DNA of 64,000 nt from Rhizobium sp. RU36D (lineage in GTDB: Bacteria > Pseudomonadota > Alphaproteobacteria > Rhizobiales > Rhizobiaceae). The stretch lies in assembly GCF_900176345.1 (NCBI RefSeq), contig NZ_FWXU01000025.1, positions 26,959 to 90,958 of the forward strand, written 5' to 3'. The notes under the pieces were generated by a model. It saw only the letters and a list, made by a program, of their open reading frames with translations, made no database searches and was not told the DNA's origin. This document shows positions 34,098 through 42,677 of this stretch, piece after piece. The position numbers and the translations under genes were made by a program. Positions within the stretch are counted from its first letter, which is position 1. Each line of letters opens with the position of its first letter.

Positions 34098-35351
34098 ATG
34101 TCTCAAAGTGCCATCGTGCTCGGTGCGGGTATTATCGGCGTCTCCACAGCTCTGCAGCTGGCGAGACGCGGCCGTTCTGTGGTGCTGGTGGATCGCCGCG
34201 GCGCCGGCGAAGAGACATCCTATGGCAATGCCGGCCTGATCCAGCGCGAAGGCGTCGTGCCCTATGGTTTTCCGCAGGAGTTGGGCCTGCTCATCCGCTA
34301 TGGCCTGAACAACAATATCGACGCGCATTATCACGCCCGCGCGCTGCCCTTCGTGGCAAAATTCCTGGCGCAATACTGGTGGCACTCCAATGCCCGCCGG
34401 CATGAGGTGATCGCGCGGTCCTATGCGCCGCTGATCGAAAACTCGGTGAGCGAGCATGCCGATCTCATCCGCGAGGCGGGCGCCGAACACCTGATCCGCA
34501 AGGACGGCTGGACGGAGGCCTTCCGCACCGAGGCCAAGCGTGACGAGGAATTCAAGGAAGCCGACCGGCTGGCGCGGGAATATGGCATTTCCTACAAGAA
34601 GCTGACGCCGGCTGACCTGCAGGCGCGCGAACCGCATCTGTCCACCGAGTTCATTGGCGGCCTGCATTGGGAAGACCCGTGGTCGGTGCTCGACCCCAAG
34701 GGCCTGACAATGGCCTATCTCAAGCTGTTCGAAAGCCTGGGCGGCAAGTTCGTGCGCGGTGACGCCACGACGCTGACCCAGCTTCCGTCGGGCAAGGGCT
34801 GGCGGGTGCAGACCGACGAAGGCCCTGTCGAGGCCGAGCAGGCGGTCATCGCCATGGGGCCGTGGTCGGAAGACGTGACGAAGAAGCTCGGCTATCGCTT
34901 CGTCATGGGCGTCAAGCGCGGCTACCACATGCATTACGGCACCAAGGGCAATGCCACGCTGAACCATTGGACCATGGACAAGGAGCGCGGCTATTTCCTG
35001 GCGCCGATGAACCAGGGCATCCGGCTGACGACCGGCGCGCAATTTGCCCTGCGCGACGAGCCGAAGAACCCGGTGCAGGTCGAGCGTGCGGAAAAGGTTG
35101 CGCGCAGCATCTTCCCGCTGGGGGAACGGCTGGATGCCGAGCCATGGATGGGATCGCGCCCCTGCACCACGGATATGATGCCGATCATCGGCGAGGCGCC
35201 GCGCCACAAGACCCTGTGGTTCGCCTTCGGCCATGCCCATCACGGGCTGACGCTCGGCCCCGTGACCGGGCGGCTGATCGCCGATGCCATGGCCGGCGAA
35301 AAGCCGTTCCTCGACATCAGCCCCTATCGGCCGGAGCGGTTCAACCCCTGA
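34098..35351 (+). CDS. DadA-like FAD-dependent D-amino acid dehydrogenase
   Basis: 417 residues from the ATG at 34098. The Rossmann motif is AIVLGAGIIGVSTALQLARR, followed by DRRGAGEETSYGNAGLIQRE, the DadA-type FAD contact. The C-terminal part has PWMGSRPCTTDMMPIIGEAP and HAHHGLTLGPVTGRLIAD. The enzyme oxidises a D- or imino acid to the keto form at the membrane with quinone as acceptor. No racemase lies next to it. It could serve a proline or hydroxyproline path given the betaine locus nearby, but this is inference. Confidence 0.82.
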   Translation: MSQSAIVLGAGIIGVSTALQLARRGRSVVLVDRRGAGEETSYGNAGLIQREGVVPYGFPQELGLLIRYGLNNNIDAHYHARALPFVAKFLAQYWWHSNARRHEVIARSYAPLIENSVSEHADLIREAGAEHLIRKDGWTEAFRTEAKRDEEFKEADRLAREYGISYKKLTPADLQAREPHLSTEFIGGLHWEDPWSVLDPKGLTMAYLKLFESLGGKFVRGDATTLTQLPSGKGWRVQTDEGPVEAEQAVIAMGPWSEDVTKKLGYRFVMGVKRGYHMHYGTKGNATLNHWTMDKERGYFLAPMNQGIRLTTGAQFALRDEPKNPVQVERAEKVARSIFPLGERLDAEPWMGSRPCTTDMMPIIGEAPRHKTLWFAFGHAHHGLTLGPVTGRLIADAMAGEKPFLDISPYRPERFNP

Positions 35352-35629
35352 ATCCAGGCTATGCCCAGGACTGGTGCTGCGGCGGGCTAGCCTTTGCCGC
35401 GGCAACCTGCTACACGTATCTGGAATTTGATCAAATTATTGGTCATTTGGTTGTGGCGATTTTGGATTTGTAAAATCCTGCGTTGCAATCGTGATGTCAG
35501 GGCACGAGGCAGGCCTTCATGGTGCGGTTTCTGATCTATAACGCAAAGAGCGTCTATCGTTAGCGGTCCTGGACCGTGCGACGACAGTGACTTTGCAGAT
35601 CAAGCAGACAGCAACCAGCATGGTGACCC

Positions 35630-36988
35630 ATGGACATTGCCGAACAGGCGCAGGCCTTCCTGGCGCAAAATCCCGATATTGAAGTTCTTGAAGCCTTTGT
35701 CATTGACGTGAACGGCGTGCCGCGCGGCAAGTGGATCCCGCGCGAACGGGCGCTTGACGTGCTGACCAAGGGCATGGCCATTCCCCGCTCCGTCTATGCG
35801 CTCGATGTCTGGGGCCGGGATGTCAATGCCGCCGGTCTGGCGCAGGGCACCGGCGATCCCGACGGTCTATGTTTTCCCGTGCCGGGCACACTGTCGCGCG
35901 TGACCTGGCTGTCGCGTCCCACAGCGCAGGTTCTGCTGCAGATGCAGGGGCCAGACGGAACAGGCTATTATGCCGACCCGCGCCAGGTGCTGGCCCAGGT
36001 TCTGGAGCGCTATAGAAAAGCGAAGCTGACGCCCGTCGTGGCGACCGAACTGGAATTCTACCTGATCGATCCGGTGCGTTCGGCGCTCGACCCGGTGCGA
36101 CCGCCGAACACCCGTGACGGACGCTGGCATACCGGCCAGACCCAGGTGCTGTCGATTTCCGAATTGCAGGATTTCGAGGAGGTGTTTCACGGCATCTCGA
36201 CCGCCGCGCGCGCCCAAGGCGTGCCGGCGGACACGACCCTGCGCGAGAATGGTCCCGGCCAGTACGAGATCAATCTCAACCATGTGCCGGATGCGCTGGC
36301 GGCTGCCGATTACGCCGTCCTGCTGAAGCGCATCGTCAAGGGCGTGGCCCGGTGCAACGACCTCGATGCTACCTTCATGGCCAAGCCCTATGGCACACAG
36401 GCCGGAAGCGGCATGCATGTGCATTTCTCCATTTTGGACGAGCATGGCCGCAACATCTTCGTCGGCGAGGACGGCCCGGCGGAAACGCTGATGCATTCCG
36501 TCGGCGGGCTGCTGGAGGCCATGGGCGAGAGCATGGCCGTCTTTGCGCCCCATGCCAATTCCTATCGACGGCTTGCCCCTTCCGAGCACGCGCCGACCTA
36601 TGCCTCTTGGGGCTTCGACAACCGGTCGGCGGCCGTGCGCGTCATCACCGCCTCGAAACCGGCAACCCGGATCGAGCATCGCGTCGCTGGTGCCGATACC
36701 AATCCCTATCTCGTGCTGGCGATGATCCTGTCAGCGGCGCTGGCAGGCATGCGCGAGAAGACGGCACCCGGCGGCGCCATCAGCGGCGACGACCACGCCA
36801 TCACCCATGAACCGTTGCCGACCAACTGGGACTACGCCTTGCAGCGTTTCTCCAAATCGAGCTTCGCCTATGCCGCGCTCGGGGCGCAGTATCGCGGCCT
36901 CTACACCGCCTGCAAGCGGCAGGAACTGGCGGAGTTTGCCCAGCGCGTGACCGATGTCGAATATGACGCCTATATCAGGACGGTTTGA
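35630..36988 (+). CDS. puuA: Glutamine synthetase family protein, gamma-glutamylputrescine synthetase-like
   Basis: 452 residues. GS landmarks are ATELEFYLID, ENGPGQYEINLNHV, GSGMHVHFSI, NSYRRLAPSEHAPTYASWG and RIEHRVAGADTNPYL. The family joins glutamate to an amine with ATP; the PuuA branch uses putrescine. A PuuB-like oxidase follows after one base, which supports a gamma-glutamylation path. True nitrogen-assimilating GlnA adenylylation features are absent. Other amine substrates (ethanolamine, other polyamines) are possible. Confidence 0.75.
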   Translation: MDIAEQAQAFLAQNPDIEVLEAFVIDVNGVPRGKWIPRERALDVLTKGMAIPRSVYALDVWGRDVNAAGLAQGTGDPDGLCFPVPGTLSRVTWLSRPTAQVLLQMQGPDGTGYYADPRQVLAQVLERYRKAKLTPVVATELEFYLIDPVRSALDPVRPPNTRDGRWHTGQTQVLSISELQDFEEVFHGISTAARAQGVPADTTLRENGPGQYEINLNHVPDALAAADYAVLLKRIVKGVARCNDLDATFMAKPYGTQAGSGMHVHFSILDEHGRNIFVGEDGPAETLMHSVGGLLEAMGESMAVFAPHANSYRRLAPSEHAPTYASWGFDNRSAAVRVITASKPATRIEHRVAGADTNPYLVLAMILSAALAGMREKTAPGGAISGDDHAITHEPLPTNWDYALQRFSKSSFAYAALGAQYRGLYTACKRQELAEFAQRVTDVEYDAYIRTV

Positions 36989-36989
36989 G

Positions 36990-38297
36990 ATGAGCGACAA
37001 GAACAGAACCTCCAGCAGCAATCCCGGCCATGCGCCCTCCTGGTATGCGGCGTCGGCCAATGACAAGCGCGTGCGGCCGAGCCTTGCCGGAGAAACCCAG
37101 GCAGACGTCTGCGTGATCGGCGCCGGCTTCACCGGCATTTCGGCAGCGCTGCAACTCGCGGAGAACGGATTTTCCGTCGTCGTGCTGGAAGGCGAGCGCA
37201 TCGGCTTCGGCGCTTCGGGCCGCAATGGCGGGCAGATCGTCAATGGCTATAGCCGCGATCTTGAGGTGATCGCCCGGCGCTACGGGCCGGAAAAGGCAGC
37301 GAAACTGGGCGAGATGTCGCTGGAAGGCGGCCAGATCATCCGGGAGCGCGTGGCGAAATACGGCATCGATTGCGGCCTGGTGGACGGCGGCTTCTTCGCC
37401 GCCTTTACAGACAAGCAGATCCGCGAGATGGCCGAGGTCAGGGCCAACTGGCAAAAGCACGGTCATACCGGGCTGGAGATGGTGTCGAAATCCGACGTCG
37501 GCCGATATGTAAAGACCGATCGCTATGCCGGCGGCATGATCGACCGCTTGGGGGGCCATATCCATCCGCTGAACCTGGTGCTGGGAGAGGCCGCGGCCGC
37601 GGAAAGCCTAGATGCCCGCATCTTTGAAAACTCGCGGGTGACGGCGCTGGCGATGGGGGCGAACCCCGTGGTGCACACGGCGGCGGGCTCGGTCAGGGCC
37701 AAATATGTGCTGGTCTGCGGCAATGCCTATCTCGGCTCTCTGCTGCCTAGGATTACCGAACGGATGATGCCGGTTTCCAGCCAGGTGATGGCGACTGAAC
37801 CGCTGGATGCGAAACTGATCGAGGACCTGCTGCCCGCCAATTACTGCGTCGAGGATGCCAATTACGTGCTCGACTATTACCGGCGCACGGCGGACAACCG
37901 GCTGCTCTATGGCGGCGGCATCGGCTATGGGGGCCAAGACCCGGCCAACCTGACGGGCGTCATTCGCCCGAACATGCTGAAAACCTTCCCGCAACTGGCG
38001 GGTGCCAAGATCGAATATGCCTGGTCCGGCAACTTCGCCCTGACGCTGACGCGCATTCCCCATGTCGGTAAGCTGGCCGACAATGTCTATTTCTCCCATG
38101 GCGACAGCGGCCACGGCGTGACCACCACCCATCTCCTGGGCAAGATCCTGGGCGAAGCCGTTTCAGGCCATGCCAGCCGCTTCGACGTCTGGGCCTCGCT
38201 GCCGGCCCTGCCCTTCCCCGGCGGCAAGACGTTTCGCGTGCCGTTCACGGTGCTGGGGGCGTGGTGGTATGGCCTGCGGGACAGGCTGGGGGTGTGA
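36990..38297 (+). CDS. puuB: FAD-dependent oxidoreductase, gamma-glutamylputrescine oxidase-like
   Basis: 435 residues from the ATG at 36990, one base after the stop of the synthetase gene. The Rossmann motif is VCVIGAGFTGISAALQLAEN, with GFGASGRNGGQIVNGY as the DAO-type signature. The C-terminus has YAWSGNFALTLTRIPHVGKL and FSHGDSGHGVTTTHLLG. It would oxidise the gamma-glutamylated amine to an aldehyde, releasing ammonia and peroxide. The dehydrogenase and hydrolase steps (PuuC, PuuD) are not seen in this window. Confidence 0.8.
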   Translation: MSDKNRTSSSNPGHAPSWYAASANDKRVRPSLAGETQADVCVIGAGFTGISAALQLAENGFSVVVLEGERIGFGASGRNGGQIVNGYSRDLEVIARRYGPEKAAKLGEMSLEGGQIIRERVAKYGIDCGLVDGGFFAAFTDKQIREMAEVRANWQKHGHTGLEMVSKSDVGRYVKTDRYAGGMIDRLGGHIHPLNLVLGEAAAAESLDARIFENSRVTALAMGANPVVHTAAGSVRAKYVLVCGNAYLGSLLPRITERMMPVSSQVMATEPLDAKLIEDLLPANYCVEDANYVLDYYRRTADNRLLYGGGIGYGGQDPANLTGVIRPNMLKTFPQLAGAKIEYAWSGNFALTLTRIPHVGKLADNVYFSHGDSGHGVTTTHLLGKILGEAVSGHASRFDVWASLPALPFPGGKTFRVPFTVLGAWWYGLRDRLGV

Positions 38298-38300
38298 ACC

Positions 38301-38507
38301 CTAGGCCATGCCGGCCGGATCGCCACCGGGCATAAGCGCCGGATCGACGGCCTGCTCGCGTTTGACCTTATCCTCAACACCCGCGCCATCCTTACGCACC
38401 TCGCCGGTCTCATCGGCATCCGGACGGGTTCCATCGGACACGCTGCCGGGATGGGGATCGGAAACGTCGGGGGTGGGGGTGGTGCTGGGTTTGTGAACGT
38501 AGCTCAT
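38301..38507 (-). CDS. Small disordered protein of unknown function
   Basis: 68 residues from the ATG at 38507 with GGAG seven bases upstream. The sequence is rich in Pro, Asp, Gly and Lys (TTPTPDVSDPHPGSVSDGTR) with no hydrophobic core, so it is probably disordered. Similar short proteins are common in rhizobia, but no function is known. It converges on the PuuB-like gene with a 3-base gap. Confidence 0.65.
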   Translation of the reverse strand: MSYVHKPSTTPTPDVSDPHPGSVSDGTRPDADETGEVRKDGAGVEDKVKREQAVDPALMPGGDPAGMA

Positions 38508-38612
38508 GGAGTTTCTCCTCTGTCGATGGTGAATGCGACGGAGGAGAGGTTTGTTCCGGTGATCGGAAGGCTCATATGCCTTTATGCAAGTATCAATAAA
38601 CTGACACAAAAA

Positions 38613-38678
38613 CCCCGCTTCTGAACTGACCTCCGAAATCTGGAGGCCCAACCTTCGGAGGTCAGTTCAGAAGCGGGG
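38613..38678 (-). terminator. Long hairpin, probable terminator of the small-gene pair
   Basis: Arms of 25 bases (38613-38637 and 38654-38678) pair without mismatch around a 16-base loop. On the minus strand the stem ends GCGGGG and is followed by TTTTTG, which fits an intrinsic terminator 21 bases after the 45-aa gene. The perfect 25-bp stem is longer than usual and may have another origin. Confidence 0.8.
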
Positions 38679-38699
38679 GTTTAAATTGCCTGCCACATA

Positions 38700-38837
38700 C
38701 TAAGCAGCTTTGACTGCGGCGATTTTGGAGTTCGACATGAAGAATGACGTTTTCTTGAACCCTTCAATGCCAACTTCTTTCATCGCGTTTGTCACCGCTC
38801 TGGTGACTGTCTCTTCAAGCTTCGCGATATTCATCAT
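38700..38837 (-). CDS. 45-residue protein of unknown function
   Basis: The frame starts with paired ATGs (38837, 38834) and has a strong ribosome site: GGAGG and AAGGAG within 20 bases upstream. The protein starts MMNIAKLEETVTRAVTNAMK and ends SNSKIAAVKAA; it is short, helical in look, basic, with no Cys and no membrane segment. It follows the 179-residue unknown gene by 61 bases on the same strand and is followed by the long hairpin. Base composition is AT-richer than the flanks. It could be a phage or mobile accessory, a toxin/antitoxin or a precursor peptide; nothing proves any of these. Confidence 0.6.
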   Translation of the reverse strand: MMNIAKLEETVTRAVTNAMKEVGIEGFKKTSFFMSNSKIAAVKAA

Positions 38838-38898
38838 GGATCTCCTTTTCCTCCCGTGGATACCCTATTTAACAGCACGGAACCAATGAAGGTTCCGT

Positions 38899-39438
38899 TT
38901 ACTTGAAAGCTATATAAAGCCATGAGCCTCGCATTGCAACGGAACCGAAAAGCTCTGTGTCATTCAGCCCTTTGCCGACGGCCTGAAAAAACTGTGTGTC
39001 AGCCGGACTGCGAAGATGAAATTTGACATACTTACTACGCATTTCGTCGTGATTGAGCGCAAGTTTAATTACATGCATAAGCAACTTTATCATCACCTCT
39101 GCATATTGTGATATGTCGCCTTCGGCATAATCCAGTGTTGGCGAAAGGGTTATGAAACGCACTCGTGCAACTGGCCCATCATACCCAGGAAGCATAGCAG
39201 AATTTACCTGACACATCGCCACGTGAATCCCGTTCATCGTTAAGGCAAATACGCCTGCTTTTTTTGCTTCTTTTTCAATGATATCGCGCACCGCGCCCAA
39301 CGTCGCTTCAGCGTAGTTGTCAAAATCCTCCCCGACTTCGTCGCACTGCTGTCTCCAATCGCTTTCAAAATCCAGCCATGTACCATCATCCTGAAGCAGG
39401 CGTACCAATTCGAATTTAGAGAAAGACGCTTCACTCAT
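38899..39438 (-). CDS. 179-residue protein of unknown function
   Basis: The start ATG is at 39438. The N-terminal half is acidic and helical (FELVRLLQDDGTWLDFESDW). The C-terminal half, VARVRFITLSPTLDYAEGD, helix QYAEVMIKLLMHVIKLAL and YVKFHLRSPADTQFFQAVG, resembles the order of elements in GNAT acetyltransferases, a weak impression only. Composition is AT-richer than flanking genes and codon choice differs, which suggests transfer. It heads a two-gene unit with the 45-aa gene. Function unknown. Confidence 0.65.
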   Translation of the reverse strand: MSEASFSKFELVRLLQDDGTWLDFESDWRQQCDEVGEDFDNYAEATLGAVRDIIEKEAKKAGVFALTMNGIHVAMCQVNSAMLPGYDGPVARVRFITLSPTLDYAEGDISQYAEVMIKLLMHVIKLALNHDEMRSKYVKFHLRSPADTQFFQAVGKGLNDTELFGSVAMRGSWLYIAFK

Positions 39439-39627
39439 CGGAACCTTATACCTGATAGGGCTTGTGCGGGGATTTCGGTGAACGAGAAATTAGGTGTTTA
39501 TTTATCAATAAATTGTTCTGACATTTATTCAATGCAGAGATGTAAAAATAACATAGGACATGGCGACGCAAAAAAGATGCATAGTCCTAAGCGCTCGGTC
39601 TCCCCGACTAGCGCTCTTCGCAATTCC

Positions 39628-40152
39628 CTACCGCAATTCCCCCATCCCCCGCATCGCATCCTCGACAATCCCCTCCAGCGCCTGGTCGATCGACACCGTC
39701 ACCACGCCGAGCTCTCCGGTCGGCACTTCCAGCGTCGCCAATTGGCTGGTCAGAAGCGAGGTGGGCATGAAGTGGCCCTTGCGGGCGCCCATGCGTTCTG
39801 CCAGCAGTTCCGGCGTTCCTTCCAGGAAGACGAAGGAGAGCCTGCCGCCGGCGGCCTTGCGCAGGTGGTCGCGGTAGATCTTCTTCAAGGCCGAGCAGGA
39901 GATGATGATGCCCTCGCCGCGGCTCAATGCGGCGCTCAGTTCCTGGCCGATAATATCAAGCCAAGGCCAGCGGTCCTCATCCGTCAGCGGCGTGCCCTCG
40001 GCCATTTTCTTGACGTTGGACTCTGGGTGCAGCACATCGCCTTCGATGAAGGGCAGACTGAGCCGCTCCGCCAGCAGCGCGCCGACGGAGGATTTTCCGC
40101 AGCCGCTCACGCCCATCACGATGATTGCCTGTCCTGCCCCTGTCTCGTCCAT
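39628..40152 (-). CDS. gntK: Gluconokinase
   Basis: 174 residues from the ATG at 40152. The P loop is VMGVSGCGKSSVGALLAERL. FIEGDVLHPESNVKKMAEG is the gluconate-binding signature and PLTDEDRWPWLDIIGQEL follows. It phosphorylates gluconate to 6-phosphogluconate for the Entner-Doudoroff or pentose phosphate pathway. No gluconate transporter or regulator is next to it. Confidence 0.92.
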   Translation of the reverse strand: MDETGAGQAIIVMGVSGCGKSSVGALLAERLSLPFIEGDVLHPESNVKKMAEGTPLTDEDRWPWLDIIGQELSAALSRGEGIIISCSALKKIYRDHLRKAAGGRLSFVFLEGTPELLAERMGARKGHFMPTSLLTSQLATLEVPTGELGVVTVSIDQALEGIVEDAMRGMGELR

Positions 40153-40251
40153 CAGTCCACTCCGATTGCGTTTGCGGCGGCACCATAGTGAGGCGCATGG
40201 GGCAAGCCAAGGCATATCAGAGGCAACAGTAAGCTATGACGACTGTGAAAA

Positions 40252-40370
40252 TCCCCCTCTCCACAAGGGGGATGGCTTAACCCGGCCGAACCCAAAGCGG
40301 ATTGAGCCGAGCCGTCGCCGCGAGTCTTCTCCCCCCTTGTGGGGGAGATGGTCGGCAGACCAGAGAGGGC
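40252..40370. repeat. GC-rich palindromic intergenic repeat (copy 1)
   Basis: Two short hairpins, TCCCCC/GGGGGA (40252-40272) and CTCCCCC/GGGGGAG (40329-40347), are followed by GGTCGGCAGACCAGAGAGG. The layout and the CTCCCCCCTTGTGGGGGAG core match the elements at 61195-61339 and 63672-63904. Confidence 0.75.
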
Positions 40371-40402
40371 CTTTTCGCGGAACGTACGGCCAAAGGCGCA
40401 AC

Positions 40403-40436
40403 AAAAAACCCGCCGGCACAAAAGCACGGGCGGGTT
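40403..40436 (-). terminator. Rho-independent terminator of rirA
   Basis: On the minus strand GGCGGGTT follows its complement AACCCGCC across a loop, and the stem runs into six T (A run at 40403-40408). It lies 28 bases after the rirA stop. Confidence 0.8.
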
Positions 40437-40463
40437 ATCGAACCAGGGTCGTTGAATAGTGGC

Positions 40464-40958
40464 TCAGGCTGCCGGGGCGACCGGCGCGCCGGTTGCGGCG
40501 TTGCGCAAGCGGGGCTCAAGGGTGTCGATGCCGAGCAGGAAGTTGATCTGCGGGCGCGCCTTCACCAGGTCGTCGATGGAATATTGCGCCAGCACGTCGA
40601 AGAAGGCGTTGAGCGCCTTGCGCAGCGCCGAGTTCAGGCCGCAGCTGTCGATTAGCGGACAGTCGGCCTCACCATCGTCCTCGAAGCATTCGGCCATGGC
40701 GAAGCTGTCCTCGGTAACGCGCACCACGTCGAACAGGGAGATATCCTTGGCCGGCTTGCCAAGCCGCACCCCGCCATTGCGGCCGCGGACCGTTTCCACC
40801 AGGCCGGCCTTGTTGAGCGGCTGGAGAATCTTGAACAGGAAGAGTTCGGAGACGCCATAGGCCTTGGCGATTTCGGGAATGCGGCTCAGCTGCTCGTTGT
40901 TCGCGGCGCAGTACATCAACATGCGTACCGCGTAATTCGTCTGTTTCGTCAAGCGCAT
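40464..40958 (-). CDS. rirA: Rrf2-family iron regulator RirA
   Basis: 164 residues. The N-terminus MRLTKQTNYAVRMLMYCAAN and SELFLFKILQPLNKAGLVET with RGRNGGVRLG are typical of RirA. Three Cys that bind an Fe-S cluster are at about 91, 100 and 106 (CFEDDGEADCPLIDSC). RirA represses iron uptake genes in rhizobia when iron is sufficient. It is divergent from the iron-binding protein gene, whose upstream region has a TGA-N9-TCA site. Confidence 0.95.
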   Translation of the reverse strand: MRLTKQTNYAVRMLMYCAANNEQLSRIPEIAKAYGVSELFLFKILQPLNKAGLVETVRGRNGGVRLGKPAKDISLFDVVRVTEDSFAMAECFEDDGEADCPLIDSCGLNSALRKALNAFFDVLAQYSIDDLVKARPQINFLLGIDTLEPRLRNAATGAPVAPAA

Positions 40959-41092
40959 GCCGAACTCCCTGTATCGTCGCTAAGCCTTATATAGCGCGTT
41001 CCGTAGTTTTGAACAATTCCAAAATACTCAAGTTCACAAGCTCACGAATCCGTGACCGCCCATAAGCGACATTGACACATGTCAACAATTCA

Positions 41093-41107
41093 TGAATAGC
41101 CCACTCA
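41093..41107. promoter_or_regulatory. Candidate iron-responsive operator (IRO)
   Basis: TGA (41093-41095), nine bases and TCA (41105-41107) fit the TGA-N9-TCA iron-responsive operator described for RirA. It lies 31 bases upstream of the iron-binding protein start. A second dyad TTGACA-CA-TGTCAA is at 41072-41085. Confidence 0.65.
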
Positions 41108-41137
41108 ACTAATATAGTTACCAGAGGAGGGAATTCC

Positions 41138-42181
41138 ATGTTCAAGAAACGCTTTGTATCCGCAGCCCTGATCGGCTCGGCCATGTCCGCTCTCCTGGCC
41201 ACCAGCGCGCTCGCCGCTGGCGAGGTCAACATCTATTCCTACCGCCAGCCGGAACTGATAAAGCCGCTGCTGGACGAGTTCACCAAGGAAACCGGCATCG
41301 CCACCAATGTGCTGTTCCTGGACAAGGGCCTGGTTGAGCGAATCACCGCTGAAGGCGCCAACTCGCCCGCGGACGTCATCATGACCATCGACATCGCCCG
41401 CCTGATGGAAGCCAAGGATGGCGGCGTGACGCAGCCGCTTTCCAGCGAGATCATCAACAAGGACATCCCGGCCCAGTATCGCGATCCTGATGGCCAGTGG
41501 TTTGGCCTCACGACCCGCGGGCGCGTAATCTACGCCTCAAAGGATCGCGTGCCGGAAACGGCGATCACCTATGAAGAGCTGACCGACCCGAAGTGGAAGG
41601 GCCGGCTTTGCATGCGCGATGCCCAGCACTCCTACAATATCGGCCTGTTTGCTTCGATGGTCGCCCATCACGGTGCCGAATATACTGAGAACTGGCTGAA
41701 GGGCATAAAGGCAAATCTCGCCCGCAAGCCCGACGGCAATGACCGCGGCCAGGCCAAGGCCATCATGGCAGGCGAATGCGACATCGCTTTCGGCAATACC
41801 TATTATGTCGGTCTGATGATGACCAACGAGAAGGATCCGGAAGAGAAAGAATGGGCCGCTGCCACCAAGGTGCTGTTCCCGAACGTCACCGACCGCGGCA
41901 CCCACGTCAATATTTCCGGCATGGCGCTCGCCAAGAACAGCCCGAACAAGGACAATGCCGTCAAGCTGATGGAATTCCTCGCCTCCGGCAAGGCGCAGGA
42001 AATCTATGCCGAGAAGGTGTTCGAATATCCTGTCATGCCCGGCGCCAAGCCCTCAGAGATCGTCGCGTCCTTCGGCGCGATCAAGCCAGACACCCTGCCG
42101 CTGGCCGAAATCGCGAAGAATCGCAAGACGGCTTCCGAACTGGTGGACAAGGTCGGCCTCAACGACGGCCCGAGCCAGTAA
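41138..42181 (+). CDS. fbpA: Periplasmic Fe(III) ABC transporter binding protein
   Basis: 347 residues. The ATG has GAGGAGG upstream. A Sec signal peptide ends near TSALAAGEV. The mature protein has the class of YSYRQPELIKPLLDEFTKET, LMEAKDGGVTQPL, WFGLTTRGRVIYASKD and GNTYYVGLMM, the last with the paired Tyr that bind ferric iron in FbpA/FutA proteins. No permease or ATPase gene follows, so it must pair with components elsewhere. The IRO upstream suggests iron-repressed expression by RirA. Confidence 0.92.
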   Translation: MFKKRFVSAALIGSAMSALLATSALAAGEVNIYSYRQPELIKPLLDEFTKETGIATNVLFLDKGLVERITAEGANSPADVIMTIDIARLMEAKDGGVTQPLSSEIINKDIPAQYRDPDGQWFGLTTRGRVIYASKDRVPETAITYEELTDPKWKGRLCMRDAQHSYNIGLFASMVAHHGAEYTENWLKGIKANLARKPDGNDRGQAKAIMAGECDIAFGNTYYVGLMMTNEKDPEEKEWAAATKVLFPNVTDRGTHVNISGMALAKNSPNKDNAVKLMEFLASGKAQEIYAEKVFEYPVMPGAKPSEIVASFGAIKPDTLPLAEIAKNRKTASELVDKVGLNDGPSQ

Positions 42182-42204
42182 TCATCTGGCGAAAAAAATG
42201 AAGA

Positions 42205-42230
42205 AAGGGCGCCCCGGTGGCGCCCTTTTT
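42205..42230 (+). terminator. Rho-independent terminator of fbpA
   Basis: AAGGGCGCC and GGCGCCCTT form a 9-bp stem with a 5-base loop, followed by more T (to 42230). It lies 23 bases after the fbpA stop. Confidence 0.9.
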
Positions 42231-42616
42231 GCAGGCTGCTGACAAACTCTCATTCAAACTCTTTCGACGTTGGTCTTGACCGAAAACCTCACCGTCATGC
42301 CGGCCGCCGATCCGGCTTCCAGCGCAATTAAGTCCTTGATTGCGAATGAGTCCTTTCACGGCGCAGACGCGCCTTGGCTGGATTCCGGCCTTCGCCGGAA
42401 TGACGGCTGAATAGGGTCTCGCCAAAAAGCCGATCTTTGTCATCAACCTGAAAAAGTGGAGCCCGTGGCGCCCTCAGACTTTTGGAAAAAGTGCGGCAAT
42501 CTCTCTCTTCCGTCATGGTATGGTCTGACCCGACCATCCATAACCCATTGAAATTTATGGATCCTCGGCTTAAGGCCGAGGATGACTCGAGCAGAATGCA
42601 TCCCTTGTCATTAAAC
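42231..42616. repeat. Intergenic region with palindromic repeat units
   Basis: No gene is seen. The hairpin ATTCCGGC-CTTC-GCCGGAAT (42382-42401) within a segment starting near 42295 resembles a widespread alphaproteobacterial repeat around GTCATTCCGG. A second perfect hairpin, ATCCTCGGC/GCCGAGGAT, is at 42561-42583. Confidence 0.65.
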
Positions 42617-42642
42617 GAAAGGGCGCCCCGCGGCGCCCTTTC
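42617..42642 (-). terminator. Hairpin terminator of the chemoreceptor gene
   Basis: GAAAGGGCGCC and GGCGCCCTTTC form an 11-bp stem with a 4-base loop, 36 bases after the chemoreceptor stop on the minus strand. Its stem sequence is close to that of the fbpA terminator. The T run is weak. Confidence 0.65.
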
Positions 42643-42677
42643 TGCTTTCAGCTATTTGTTTCGGACCAGGCCCAGGA

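Noticed and set aside
32829..35405. 858-codon open frame on the minus strand
   Set aside because: It lies opposite the desaturase and amino acid dehydrogenase genes, spans their intergenic gap, and shows no protein motif. It is an artefact of GC-rich codon use.
38508..39627. Possible prophage or full mobile element
   Set aside because: Composition differs, but no integrase, transposase, tRNA target or direct repeats were seen. Only a small acquired islet is supported.
39478..40188. 236-codon frame on the plus strand starting in the AT-rich gap
   Set aside because: Most of it is antisense to gntK; the N-terminal part has no ribosome site or recognisable motif.
40252..40370. CRISPR-like array
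   Set aside because: The repeats are palindromic hairpins without regular spacers and are scattered singly through the window.
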